The position numbers and the translations under genes were made by a program. This document shows, one piece after another, positions 1 through 6,626 of a DNA stretch of 9,268 nucleotides; position 1 is the stretch's first letter; every line of letters begins with the position of its first letter. Source of the stretch: Bacillota bacterium (GTDB taxonomy: Bacteria > Bacillota > Bacilli > Bacillales > Cytobacillaceae); NCBI GenBank assembly GCA_030705745.1, contig JAUZPT010000093.1, positions 1-9,268 of the forward strand, given 5' to 3'. The notes below the pieces were generated by a model. The model was not told the origin of the DNA, searched no databases, and saw only the letters and a program-made list of their open reading frames with translations.

Positions 1-57
1 TATTATGTTCGAAAAGTTTTAAGAAACATCGATTACTATCTTTATGCCGCTTCCTAG
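1..57 (+). CDS. Possible C-terminal tail of an upstream gene (partial)
   Basis: Frame 1 is open from the first base to a TAG at 55-57, giving 18 residues (ending DYYLYAAS). The stop lies 10 bases before the ATG of the next gene and overlaps its AGGGGG ribosome binding site. The same stop-over-SD arrangement (TAGGGG) occurs between the ATP-grasp and deacetylase genes at 3265-3270, which favours a real upstream operon member. Frame 3 is also open here, so the evidence is spacing only. The fragment is too short to assign a family. Confidence 0.4.
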   Translation, partial: YYVRKVLRNIDYYLYAAS

Positions 58-61
58 GGGG
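56..61 (+). promoter_or_regulatory. Ribosome binding site deciding the start of the GT-C-like gene
   Basis: AGGGGG lies six bases before ATG 68. It selects this start over the in-frame ATG at 44, which has no purine-rich site upstream and would put the RBS inside the coding region. Confidence 0.7.
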
Positions 62-67
62 ACCAAT

Positions 68-2065
68 ATGTATGCATCTTTCTATAATCAGTCCTACCAA
101 CTAGCGCACTATTTATTATCTTTCTTAATCGTCGGTTTTCTTGCTCCGTTGTTTCTTTTTCCAAAACAGTTCGAAAATCGATCGGACCAAATCGTTTCCA
201 ATTACACCCGAATCGTTTTCTATTTAATTATTTTTGGATATGGACTTGTTTTAACGAAGCTTTTTGAAGTGCTGTCCTTATTTTTCAGTTATGTCTTTTT
301 TTTATTATTTACAAACAAGGATCAATGGAAAAAGGATGCAAATGAAGAAAATCCGATTTCGAGGGCATTGTCGGTGTTCTTTGATTTCTTTGATGGCATC
401 TTTTCCATTAAGGACCGCATATCCGAAAAAACGATTCGGAAACAACAAGATTTTGTGAAGGAAAAAATAACGAAGTCATCACTGGCAAATGGAATGGTGA
501 AGGGATTTGCGCTGTTTTTCATCCTTGCTTATGCCTTGTATATACGTTTTTATGATGCGCTGAAACACGCTGCCCCACCTTTGTCCGATAGTTATGTGAC
601 ACTGGCGTGGATGAAATACATCAATGAAAGAATCCTTTTTCATGACGGAATTTATCCGCAAGGCTTTCATATTTACCTGGCAACGCTTTTGAAATTTGCG
701 GCGATCGATCCTATTTATATCCTGAAGTACACGGGGCCACTCAATTCTTTTTTTATCATGCTTGGGATGTTCTATTTTATCCGGAGGTTGACGGGCCATT
801 TCATCGCAGGGGTGTGTGTGGCCATTGCGTATGGCCTGGCAGGTACATGGCTTCTTGGAAGTTCTCTCGAACGCCAGATTGCGACCAACTCGCAGGAGTT
901 TGCTTTTCTGTTTATTTTTCCAAGCCTTTATTTTTATATTCTTTATTTTACAACGAAATCCAAATCCGCTTTGATTACCGCTTTTCTCGGAACAGCGATT
1001 ATTGGGCTTGTTCATTCCCTCGCGTTTGCTTTTGAAGGAATGGCGATCATGCTTCTTGGTTTTTCACATTTCCTATTAAAAGGAAAACCCGCATTACCGT
1101 ACATTGCACGTACTTATGGATTAAGTCTTATGGCTGCTGTATTGTCGCTTTTGCCCTTTGGAATAGGAAAAATGATCGGAAGAAATGTGCATAGTTCATC
1201 TGCCGATTATTTAATGAGTAAAATTCAACAGGCAATTGACTATACTACGTTACGGCCCATCGATTATGTGGCGGTTGCTTTTATTCTAATACTTCTGTTG
1301 TTTCTAATTAAAAGAGGCTCGGGTGCTCAGCAGCGCCTTACAGCACTGTTCACGGCGCTGCTAGGCATCAGTACGTTTCTGTTGTATTACGCCGGGGGCA
1401 AGATGACGAGGAGCGTATTGATCAGTTCAAGATCACAGGATTTATGGGCGCTTGTAATCCCCGTCTTGATCGGTGCGGGTGTGTTCGCACTGGTTCAGGT
1501 TCTGCCGGCATTTTTTCGAAAAAAATATTGGGAAACAGCTGTTAGCATCCTATTGATTTCGTTTGTACTTGTTGCCCTTCATCCGGAGCCGATCACTGCA
1601 TATAAAATGGAACGCGATAGTTTTATTGAACAATATTTGCGTATCCGTGATTCGTATTCACCGAAAATGTGGAGTATCGTTTCACAGGATGAAGAATATT
1701 CCGTCGTTCTCGGAAGCGGAGTTCATATGTATGTGAAGGACTTTCTCAATTATTACGATGCGAACAAGCCGCCTTTAACGCGAAAAGGCTCCAATAAACG
1801 GGACTATAATGTCCCGCAGGATATATTTGTATTTTACGAAAAACATATATTCGAAGTTTCCAAATCAAACAGTATCTATAGCTTGCTGAAACCGAAATAT
1901 GATCAGCGCCAAAAAGACAGTGATAATTTCAAAAAATGGCTGAATCAATACAGGCAATCAGGGCACAAAGTAGAGTTATATTACGATGATCCTGATTTTG
2001 CCGTCTATCATTTTCACATTCCAGCGATCAAACAAAAATTGAAAAAACGTTTTTGGGAGGATTGA
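68..2065 (+). CDS. Polytopic membrane protein, GT-C glycosyltransferase/polymerase-like
   Basis: The 665-residue product starts at ATG 68 because of the AGGGGG site just upstream. Hydrophobic segments are seen near residues 12-31, 48-80, 145-160, 223-237, 245-265, 277-294, 300-332, 350-366, 398-414, 425-441, 459-480 and 490-504. A soluble C-terminal domain follows (about 505-665). After the segment ending near 160 comes a loop with D174 (LSDSY), then W181 and YPQGFHIYLATL at 196-207. Later there is an ER-Q element at 268-270 and LVHS at 314-317. A long loop with an early Asp followed by many helices is typical of GT-C enzymes (STT3, PMT and Wzy-like), which use polyprenyl-linked donors outside the membrane. 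The neighbouring flippase and GT2 genes support glycan transfer or polymerisation. The family is not firmly identified; an O-antigen-polymerase-like role is the alternative. Confidence 0.65.
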   Translation: MYASFYNQSYQLAHYLLSFLIVGFLAPLFLFPKQFENRSDQIVSNYTRIVFYLIIFGYGLVLTKLFEVLSLFFSYVFFLLFTNKDQWKKDANEENPISRALSVFFDFFDGIFSIKDRISEKTIRKQQDFVKEKITKSSLANGMVKGFALFFILAYALYIRFYDALKHAAPPLSDSYVTLAWMKYINERILFHDGIYPQGFHIYLATLLKFAAIDPIYILKYTGPLNSFFIMLGMFYFIRRLTGHFIAGVCVAIAYGLAGTWLLGSSLERQIATNSQEFAFLFIFPSLYFYILYFTTKSKSALITAFLGTAIIGLVHSLAFAFEGMAIMLLGFSHFLLKGKPALPYIARTYGLSLMAAVLSLLPFGIGKMIGRNVHSSSADYLMSKIQQAIDYTTLRPIDYVAVAFILILLLFLIKRGSGAQQRLTALFTALLGISTFLLYYAGGKMTRSVLISSRSQDLWALVIPVLIGAGVFALVQVLPAFFRKKYWETAVSILLISFVLVALHPEPITAYKMERDSFIEQYLRIRDSYSPKMWSIVSQDEEYSVVLGSGVHMYVKDFLNYYDANKPPLTRKGSNKRDYNVPQDIFVFYEKHIFEVSKSNSIYSLLKPKYDQRQKDSDNFKKWLNQYRQSGHKVELYYDDPDFAVYHFHIPAIKQKLKKRFWED

Positions 2066-2084
2066 TATCCCCTCCGGAAAAGCG

Positions 2085-2090
2085 AAGGAG
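2085..2090 (+). promoter_or_regulatory. Ribosome binding site deciding the start of the ATP-grasp gene
   Basis: AAGGAG is seven bases before ATG 2098. It rules out the in-frame TTG at 2053, which lies inside the preceding gene and would add 15 residues unlike an ATP-grasp N-terminus. Confidence 0.8.
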
Positions 2091-2097
2091 AAAGCCG

Positions 2098-3267
2098 ATG
2101 GCGGTATTTGTTACAGATGGATTGCTTAGAAAATCGTTAGCCGCTGTACGTTCACTCGGAAAAAAAGGCGTATCCGTACATGTCGGAGAAAAAACGATAT
2201 TTAATCCGGCTGCATTTTCAAAATACAGTGAGCATACTGAAACGTATCCATGTCCCGAAACGAAACGCGATGAGTTTGTAAAATGGGTGGAAACACGGCT
2301 CGATTCCAAGGCGTGGGATGTCATGTTTCCGATGGATGACGCAACAATGGAACTGGCAATCGAAAATAGGGAAAAGTGGGAATCACGCTGCAAGCTCGTT
2401 CTTCCGCCTACAGAAAGCTACCATAGGGCGCAAGATAAATTTAGCGCGATCCAAATTGCGAAAAAGGTAGGCATGTCCTGTCCGAAAACGCATCTCCCCA
2501 CTTCGATGGAAGAAGTTAAACTTATTGACTCGTCTGAGCAACGTCCGATCCTTATCAAGCCAAGCAAAAGCTCCGGTTCAAGAGGCGTAAAGGTGATAGG
2601 AAGCGGTGAAAGCCTTGTAGAGGGCTACGGGAACTTATTGGCTTCATATGACAATCTGATGATTCAGGAGTATATTCCTCAAGGCATGAGAATTGATGTG
2701 TGTATGCTCGTCGACAAGCAGCGGGAAATCCGGAGTGTATTTGTACAAAACGAAGTCAGACATTTCCCGATTCCGATGGGTCCAAGCACGGTGCAAGTGA
2801 GTGCGGAACGCGACGATTTAGTGCAATTGTGCAAGGCCTTTTTAGACGTACTGCCATGGTATGGAATCATTGAATTTGAATTCATGGTCGATCCAAGAGA
2901 CGGAATTCCGAAGTTTATGGAGGTCAATACGCGTTTCTGGAATTCGCTTGAGTGCGCGATTCACGCAGGAGTGGATTTTCCTTTCATGCTGTACGAGCTA
3001 GCCGTGAATGGATTGCTGGAGGGGAATAGCACCTATGAAACAGGCAAGTATTGCCGTAATTTGTTGCCGGGTGACCTTCTTCATTTTATTTCGAACAAAG
3101 AACGGAGATCAAAGGATATTCCTTTTTGGAAAATTGATGGTGGTTTTTTTCATGATGATATTCTTTCAAGGGAAGATCCCTTTCCAACAATCGGTTTCCT
3201 TTGTGCTTGTTTACGTTTTGGATTTGATCTTTCGCTGTGGCGAAAGATGTTTAAAAGAAGTGTTTAG
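2098..3267 (+). CDS. ATP-grasp carboxylate ligase-like protein
   Basis: The 389-residue soluble protein has the carbamoyl-phosphate-synthase-like ATP-grasp layout. An N-terminal Rossmann-like pre-ATP-grasp part begins MAVFVTDG and contains FPMDDATMELA (77-87). The ATP-binding lysine region is ILIKPSKSSGSRGVKV (151-166, K154). IQEYIPQG (189-196) is the hinge/adenine segment, and GIIEFEFMVD (257-266) and FMEVNTRFWNS (273-283; E275, N277) supply metal and phosphate ligands. Family members activate a carboxylate as acyl phosphate and join it to an amine or other nucleophile. The substrate cannot be read from the sequence. It lies 32 bp after the membrane protein and 11 bp before the deacetylase, so decoration of a glycan or its precursor is plausible. 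No signal peptide or membrane segment is seen, so it is probably cytoplasmic. The ATP-grasp call is firm; the reaction is not. Confidence 0.85.
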   Translation: MAVFVTDGLLRKSLAAVRSLGKKGVSVHVGEKTIFNPAAFSKYSEHTETYPCPETKRDEFVKWVETRLDSKAWDVMFPMDDATMELAIENREKWESRCKLVLPPTESYHRAQDKFSAIQIAKKVGMSCPKTHLPTSMEEVKLIDSSEQRPILIKPSKSSGSRGVKVIGSGESLVEGYGNLLASYDNLMIQEYIPQGMRIDVCMLVDKQREIRSVFVQNEVRHFPIPMGPSTVQVSAERDDLVQLCKAFLDVLPWYGIIEFEFMVDPRDGIPKFMEVNTRFWNSLECAIHAGVDFPFMLYELAVNGLLEGNSTYETGKYCRNLLPGDLLHFISNKERRSKDIPFWKIDGGFFHDDILSREDPFPTIGFLCACLRFGFDLSLWRKMFKRSV

Positions 3268-3278
3268 GGGTTGTCACA

Positions 3279-4124
3279 ATGAATAATCTACTGTCCGTAG
3301 ACGTTGAGGATTGGTATCATGCAAATGCATTGGACATTCCTATTTCTCAATGGGGAACTTATGAATCCCGAGTTGTAGGAAATACAAAGAGAATAATTGA
3401 GCTCTTTGAAAAATATGAGGTGAAAGCCACCTTTTTTGTACTTGGTTGTGTCGCCGAGCAGCATCCCGGCTTAATCAAGGAAATTGTAAGCCATGGTCAT
3501 GAAGTCGCTTCACATGGAAGATACCATCAGCTTGTCTATACGCTTACGGAAGAACAATTTAGGGAAGACGTCCGTAAGTCCAAAGCTATACTTGAGGATA
3601 TTACAGGGAAACAAGTATCTCTTTATCGGGCACCTTCGTGGTCAATTAAACTCGACCAGCTGAACCGCTTGACCATTTTGCAGGAGGAAGGTTATTTGGG
3701 CGATTCGAGTTTGCAGCCCTTTTGGACCCCTTTGTCGGGAAACAACAAGTCGCCAATGGAACCCTTTTATCCGATTGTGAATGGTGAACGGCTGTCGTTA
3801 CTCGAAATTCCTCCTACCGTAATCAATGTAGCGGGTTTGAGGCTTCCGTTCGCAGGGGGATTTTATTTGCGCTTTTTCCCCTCTTTTCTTGTGAAACAGG
3901 CGATGCGCCTCGTGAACCTGCAACGCAAAGGACTCGTTTATATTCATCCATGGGAATTTGATGTGAACATGCCCCGAGTGGAAAAAAGCGCTTTAGTTAA
4001 GTTTATTCATTATAATAATATTGCTTCAACTGAGACGAAGCTCGAGAAAATGCTGCAAAATTTTCACTTTGGACCGATGAACGTTTGTCTTGAAAAAACG
4101 GACTATCACTCTGTCCGGTTATGA
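3279..4124 (+). CDS. Polysaccharide deacetylase (NodB/CE4, exosortase-locus type with DUF3473-like C-terminus)
   Basis: The 281-residue protein starts LLSVDVEDWYH, the hallmark of the PEP-CTERM/XrtA-locus deacetylase family. All expected NodB motifs are present: DVED (8-11), ASHGRYH (77-83, metal ligands H79 and H83), YRAPSWSI (116-123), GDSSL (141-145), and the C-terminal IHPWEFD (222-228, H223), which is the conserved HPWE element of this subfamily. It should remove N- or O-acetyl groups from a glycan or lipid-linked sugar, using a divalent metal. There is no signal peptide, so it probably acts inside the cell, before export. Start ATG 3279 has AGGGG at 3266-3270, overlapping the preceding TAG. 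Its TGA overlaps an in-frame ATG of the flippase ORF (4121-4124). No exosortase is visible in this window. Confidence 0.92.
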   Translation: MNNLLSVDVEDWYHANALDIPISQWGTYESRVVGNTKRIIELFEKYEVKATFFVLGCVAEQHPGLIKEIVSHGHEVASHGRYHQLVYTLTEEQFREDVRKSKAILEDITGKQVSLYRAPSWSIKLDQLNRLTILQEEGYLGDSSLQPFWTPLSGNNKSPMEPFYPIVNGERLSLLEIPPTVINVAGLRLPFAGGFYLRFFPSFLVKQAMRLVNLQRKGLVYIHPWEFDVNMPRVEKSALVKFIHYNNIASTETKLEKMLQNFHFGPMNVCLEKTDYHSVRL

Positions 4125-4130
4125 AAGGTG

Positions 4131-4140
4131 AGGGGAGGGA
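4131..4140 (+). promoter_or_regulatory. Strong ribosome binding site deciding a GTG start for the flippase
   Basis: AGGGGAGGGA contains GGAGG at 4134-4138, six bases before GTG 4145. The upstream ATG 4121, which overlaps the deacetylase stop, has only a pyrimidine-rich sequence before it and would encode the SD as protein (KGEGREN). GTG 4145 is therefore preferred. Confidence 0.75.
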
Positions 4141-4144
4141 AAAC

Positions 4145-5521
4145 GTGCAAACAACCCTACAACAAATTTGGTTACGCATCAAGGACAAGCCTATACTGCT
4201 TGTGCTGTTGATGAACGTACTTTTGGCGGGAAGCGGTTTTCTTAAAGATGTTTTGTTTGCCCATTACCTTGGAACAACAGAGACCGCCGATGCGTTTACA
4301 TTTGCGTATTTTATCGCTGATACGATCGGCAATAATTTAATTGCCACCGCTCTCGGTGTTGTGTCTATTCCTATCTTTACAGCGCTTGTTTTAAAGGGGA
4401 ATACGAAGCTGTTGAAAAGAGTCACAGCTTTACTATCCTCAAGCGTTTTCGTTTCCACTGTCGTATTGTCGCTTTGTTTCTATTTTGCCGGCAAGCTGGC
4501 GGAAGGTTGGATGAGCGATAGCTCATGGAGCACCAAGTATCAGCTTGCGTTTCATTATTTTGTACTGATGCTGCCGATTATTGTACTCTTTCCACTCGCG
4601 CTAATCGGTTCATCGTTGCTTCAGGCACAATATAGATTTCTCGTTCCTTCCGTGGGCCCTGTATTATTTAATGCCGTATTTATCATCGGGACCGCTTTGT
4701 GCATTCTATTTCGGATTGGAGATGAATGGGGAGGGACCATGTTGTCTGGTTCCGTCACACTCGCTGCCGTCGTTTACGTTCTTTATATTTGGCAGTCTGC
4801 AAGAATGAAAGAGTCGAAAAGTATCGTGGAAATCATGCAAGAGAAGAAGCGGGTGCGTGTTTACACAAATGCCATTATAGCTCATTTTTTTCCTTATTTT
4901 CTGTTGCTGTCCTTCACGCAAGTGCTTTTATTCGTTGAACGTTTTCTCGCTTTTCATTTGCCCGAAGGCACGCTCGCTTCCTTGAACTATGCGTATCGCT
5001 TGGCACAGATGCCGATTTGGGTGTTTGTATCAGCCGTGACAACGGTTATTTTACCGGAATTTTCTGCAGCCATTACATCTAAAACGTTTATTTCCACCAT
5101 AAAAAAAATGAAGTCCTCGCTCGTGATCACTATTCTTCTTTCATTGGCCATGAGCCTTCTATTATTTGTCTTGAGAGAACCAGTTATTGCACTTTTATTT
5201 AAAAGAGGCGCATTTACAGAAAAATCGGTTCAAATTACGTCAACCATTTTGGCCGGATATTCACTGTCCATTCCCGGAACAAGCCTTTCATTAATCGGAA
5301 TCCGTTATTATGTTGCAAAAAGGGCATTATCGCTCCCACTCCTTTTTTTGTTTGTGACGACCGTCATTTCCATTGCGTTTGATTTTTTGTTTGTACCAAA
5401 ATGGGGGGCCGCCGCAATTGGATATGGTGCAGCGCTTGGTTCGGCCATCAACGGCCTCCTATTCATCGCCGCGATCCGCATGGAATGGAAAAAAATAGCG
5501 TGGAAGGAGCTGAGCGTATGA
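4145..5521 (+). CDS. MurJ/MOP-superfamily lipid-linked glycan flippase
   Basis: From GTG 4145 the product is 458 residues with about 12-14 hydrophobic segments along the whole length. MurJ-like landmarks are visible: GFLKDVLFAHYLG then TADAF (31-51), PSVGPVLFNAVF (168-179), RFLAFHLPEG...YAYRLAQMP (266-290), TVILPEFSA (300-308) and LLFKRGAFT (350-358). Proteins of this family move undecaprenyl-linked glycans across the cytoplasmic membrane. It is somewhat shorter than typical MurJ (about 500-540 residues). By my alignment the essential Arg pair of the first MurJ helix is A28 and K34 here, while the later Arg (R285) is kept. This and the operon setting favour export of a dedicated polysaccharide precursor over housekeeping lipid II transport. 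It is translationally coupled to the next gene by ATGA at 5518-5521. Confidence 0.87.
   Translation: MQTTLQQIWLRIKDKPILLVLLMNVLLAGSGFLKDVLFAHYLGTTETADAFTFAYFIADTIGNNLIATALGVVSIPIFTALVLKGNTKLLKRVTALLSSSVFVSTVVLSLCFYFAGKLAEGWMSDSSWSTKYQLAFHYFVLMLPIIVLFPLALIGSSLLQAQYRFLVPSVGPVLFNAVFIIGTALCILFRIGDEWGGTMLSGSVTLAAVVYVLYIWQSARMKESKSIVEIMQEKKRVRVYTNAIIAHFFPYFLLLSFTQVLLFVERFLAFHLPEGTLASLNYAYRLAQMPIWVFVSAVTTVILPEFSAAITSKTFISTIKKMKSSLVITILLSLAMSLLLFVLREPVIALLFKRGAFTEKSVQITSTILAGYSLSIPGTSLSLIGIRYYVAKRALSLPLLFLFVTTVISIAFDFLFVPKWGAAAIGYGAALGSAINGLLFIAAIRMEWKKIAWKELSV
5504..5509 (+). promoter_or_regulatory. Ribosome binding site deciding the start of the GT2 gene
   Basis: AAGGAG sits eight bases before ATG 5518. 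It confirms this start over the in-frame ATG at 5401, which is inside the flippase gene and would add 39 non-homologous residues before the GT2 core. Confidence 0.85.
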
Positions 5522-6243
5522 AGACGCATTTGATCATGATTCCAGCACATAACGAAGAAGGAAATATTGCAACGGTTTTAGAGGATGTATTAAGCCTCGA
5601 TTTGGGGACAGATATTCTCGTGATCAATGATGGATCGTCCGACCAAACGGAAAATATCGTGAAGTCATATCCGGTATTTCTTGTTACGCATCCAGTCAAC
5701 CTGGGCTATGCGGCAACCTTGCAGACAGGATTTAAATTTGCCTACAATAAAGGATACCAATATGTAATCCAGTTGGACGGCGATGGGCAGCATGACGTCC
5801 AATACATTCATGAATTAATGTATGCATTGTCAAACGAACAAACGGATATTGTACTCGGATCGCGCTTTTTGCAAAGAAGTCAAATGAATATCAGCTGGGC
5901 AAAGCTTGCTGTCATCAAATTTTTCAGAGCGATGATCATGCGTATGACAGGAAAAAAAGTGACGGATCCAACCTCAGGTTTCCGAGGATACAAGGTAAGT
6001 GTCTTTCATAATTTTGTCAAACCAAACTTTTTTCCTAATGAATATCCAGATAGTAATTTAATTATCGAGCTTCTTCTCCAAAAATATCGATTGGTTGAAG
6101 TGCCTGTAAATATGAAGGATCGGATGCACGGCGTCAGTATGCACGCCGGTTTCAAATCATTTATATATATGTTCCATGTCATGTTAAGCATCGTGACTGT
6201 CATGCTCCGCCATACACTAAGAAAGAGGGTGAGCATCAAATGA
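5518..6243 (+). CDS. DPM1-like family 2 glycosyltransferase
   Basis: The 241-residue GT-A enzyme begins MKTHLIMIPAHNEE (PAHNEE 9-14). It then shows LVINDGSSDQT (34-44), the nucleotide/metal DxD region LDGDGQHD (86-93) and TDPTSGFRGY (149-158), the signature of dolichol/polyprenyl-phosphate-mannose-synthase-like and GtrB-like enzymes. It is expected to transfer a sugar from a nucleotide donor to a polyprenyl phosphate or growing lipid-linked glycan on the inner face of the membrane. A hydrophobic stretch at 212-231 may associate with the membrane; the two transmembrane helices of full GtrB proteins are absent. The next gene encodes DUF2304, a small membrane protein often paired with such GT2 enzymes, which could supply the anchor. 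The gene overlaps its neighbours on both sides by 4 bp. Sugar specificity cannot be read. Confidence 0.92.
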   Translation: MKTHLIMIPAHNEEGNIATVLEDVLSLDLGTDILVINDGSSDQTENIVKSYPVFLVTHPVNLGYAATLQTGFKFAYNKGYQYVIQLDGDGQHDVQYIHELMYALSNEQTDIVLGSRFLQRSQMNISWAKLAVIKFFRAMIMRMTGKKVTDPTSGFRGYKVSVFHNFVKPNFFPNEYPDSNLIIELLLQKYRLVEVPVNMKDRMHGVSMHAGFKSFIYMFHVMLSIVTVMLRHTLRKRVSIK

Positions 6244-6626
6244 TGACGAATTTACATCTGTTTTTGCTTCTTTGCGGTTTCATTTTTTTTCTTATCATTT
6301 TAACGTTGCTTTTTCGCCATCGAATTTCTGAAAAATATTCCATTTTATGGTTAACGGCAGGTATTGGAATATTAACGTTATCAAGTAATATAAAGATATT
6401 AGATGGAATGGCAAGATGGGTCGGCGTAAGTTATCCGCCATCGCTTTTGTTTTTATTGTCCACTCTCATCTTGCTGGGATTTCATTTATATCAATCGATG
6501 GAAATCACAAAGCTGAATAAAAAAATAAAAGAAATTACCCAGTACGTTGCTTTAAGGCACGCGGAAGAAAATTTGCCAAAGCCTGAGCTAATGGAAAAGG
6601 AGGAGTACAGTCATTTCTATGATTAA
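6240..6626 (+). CDS. DUF2304 small membrane protein
   Basis: The 128-residue protein has three hydrophobic helices (about 6-25, 34-53 and 66-86). The linker ISEKYSILWL (29-38) and YPPSLLFLLS (65-74) are typical of DUF2304. A charged, coiled-coil-like tail (about 88-112) and an acidic C-terminus follow. The family has no established biochemical function but commonly sits beside or is fused to DPM1-like GT2 enzymes, as here, so a membrane anchor or partner role is the best inference. The start could be ATG 6240 or ATG 6243 (adjacent codons); GGTGAG at 6228-6233 suits either. ATG 6240 overlaps the GT2 stop, and the gene's TAA overlaps the next gene by 8 bp. Confidence 0.87.
   Translation: MMTNLHLFLLLCGFIFFLIILTLLFRHRISEKYSILWLTAGIGILTLSSNIKILDGMARWVGVSYPPSLLFLLSTLILLGFHLYQSMEITKLNKKIKEITQYVALRHAEENLPKPELMEKEEYSHFYD
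6595..6605 (+). promoter_or_regulatory. Strong but distant ribosome binding site of the HD-GYP gene
   Basis: AAAAGGAGGAG is a near-perfect SD, but it ends 13 bases before ATG 6619, longer than the usual 5-9. No in-frame ATG, GTG or TTG lies between. Translation may rely on coupling, because the upstream TAA (6624-6626) lies just after this ATG. Confidence 0.6.

Noticed and set aside
479..1015. Long minus-strand open frame of 178 codons opposite the GT-C-like gene, and a similar 152-codon one at 8053-8511.
   Set aside because: Both lie antisense to well-supported genes, have no recognisable domains or plausible SD context, and the translations look like shadows of the coding strand.
2056..2075. 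Inverted repeat GGAGGAT-loop-ATCCCCTCC at the end of the GT-C-like gene, possibly a terminator or attenuator.
   Set aside because: The stem is short and bulged with no U-tract after it, and the next gene follows in 32 bp with its own strong SD. At most it is a weak hairpin.
4099..4117. Perfect 5-bp inverted repeat CGGAC-9 nt-GTCCG just before the flippase ribosome binding site.
   Set aside because: It lies inside the conserved-length end of the deacetylase gene, the loop is large, no U-run follows, and a 5-bp match is expected by chance.
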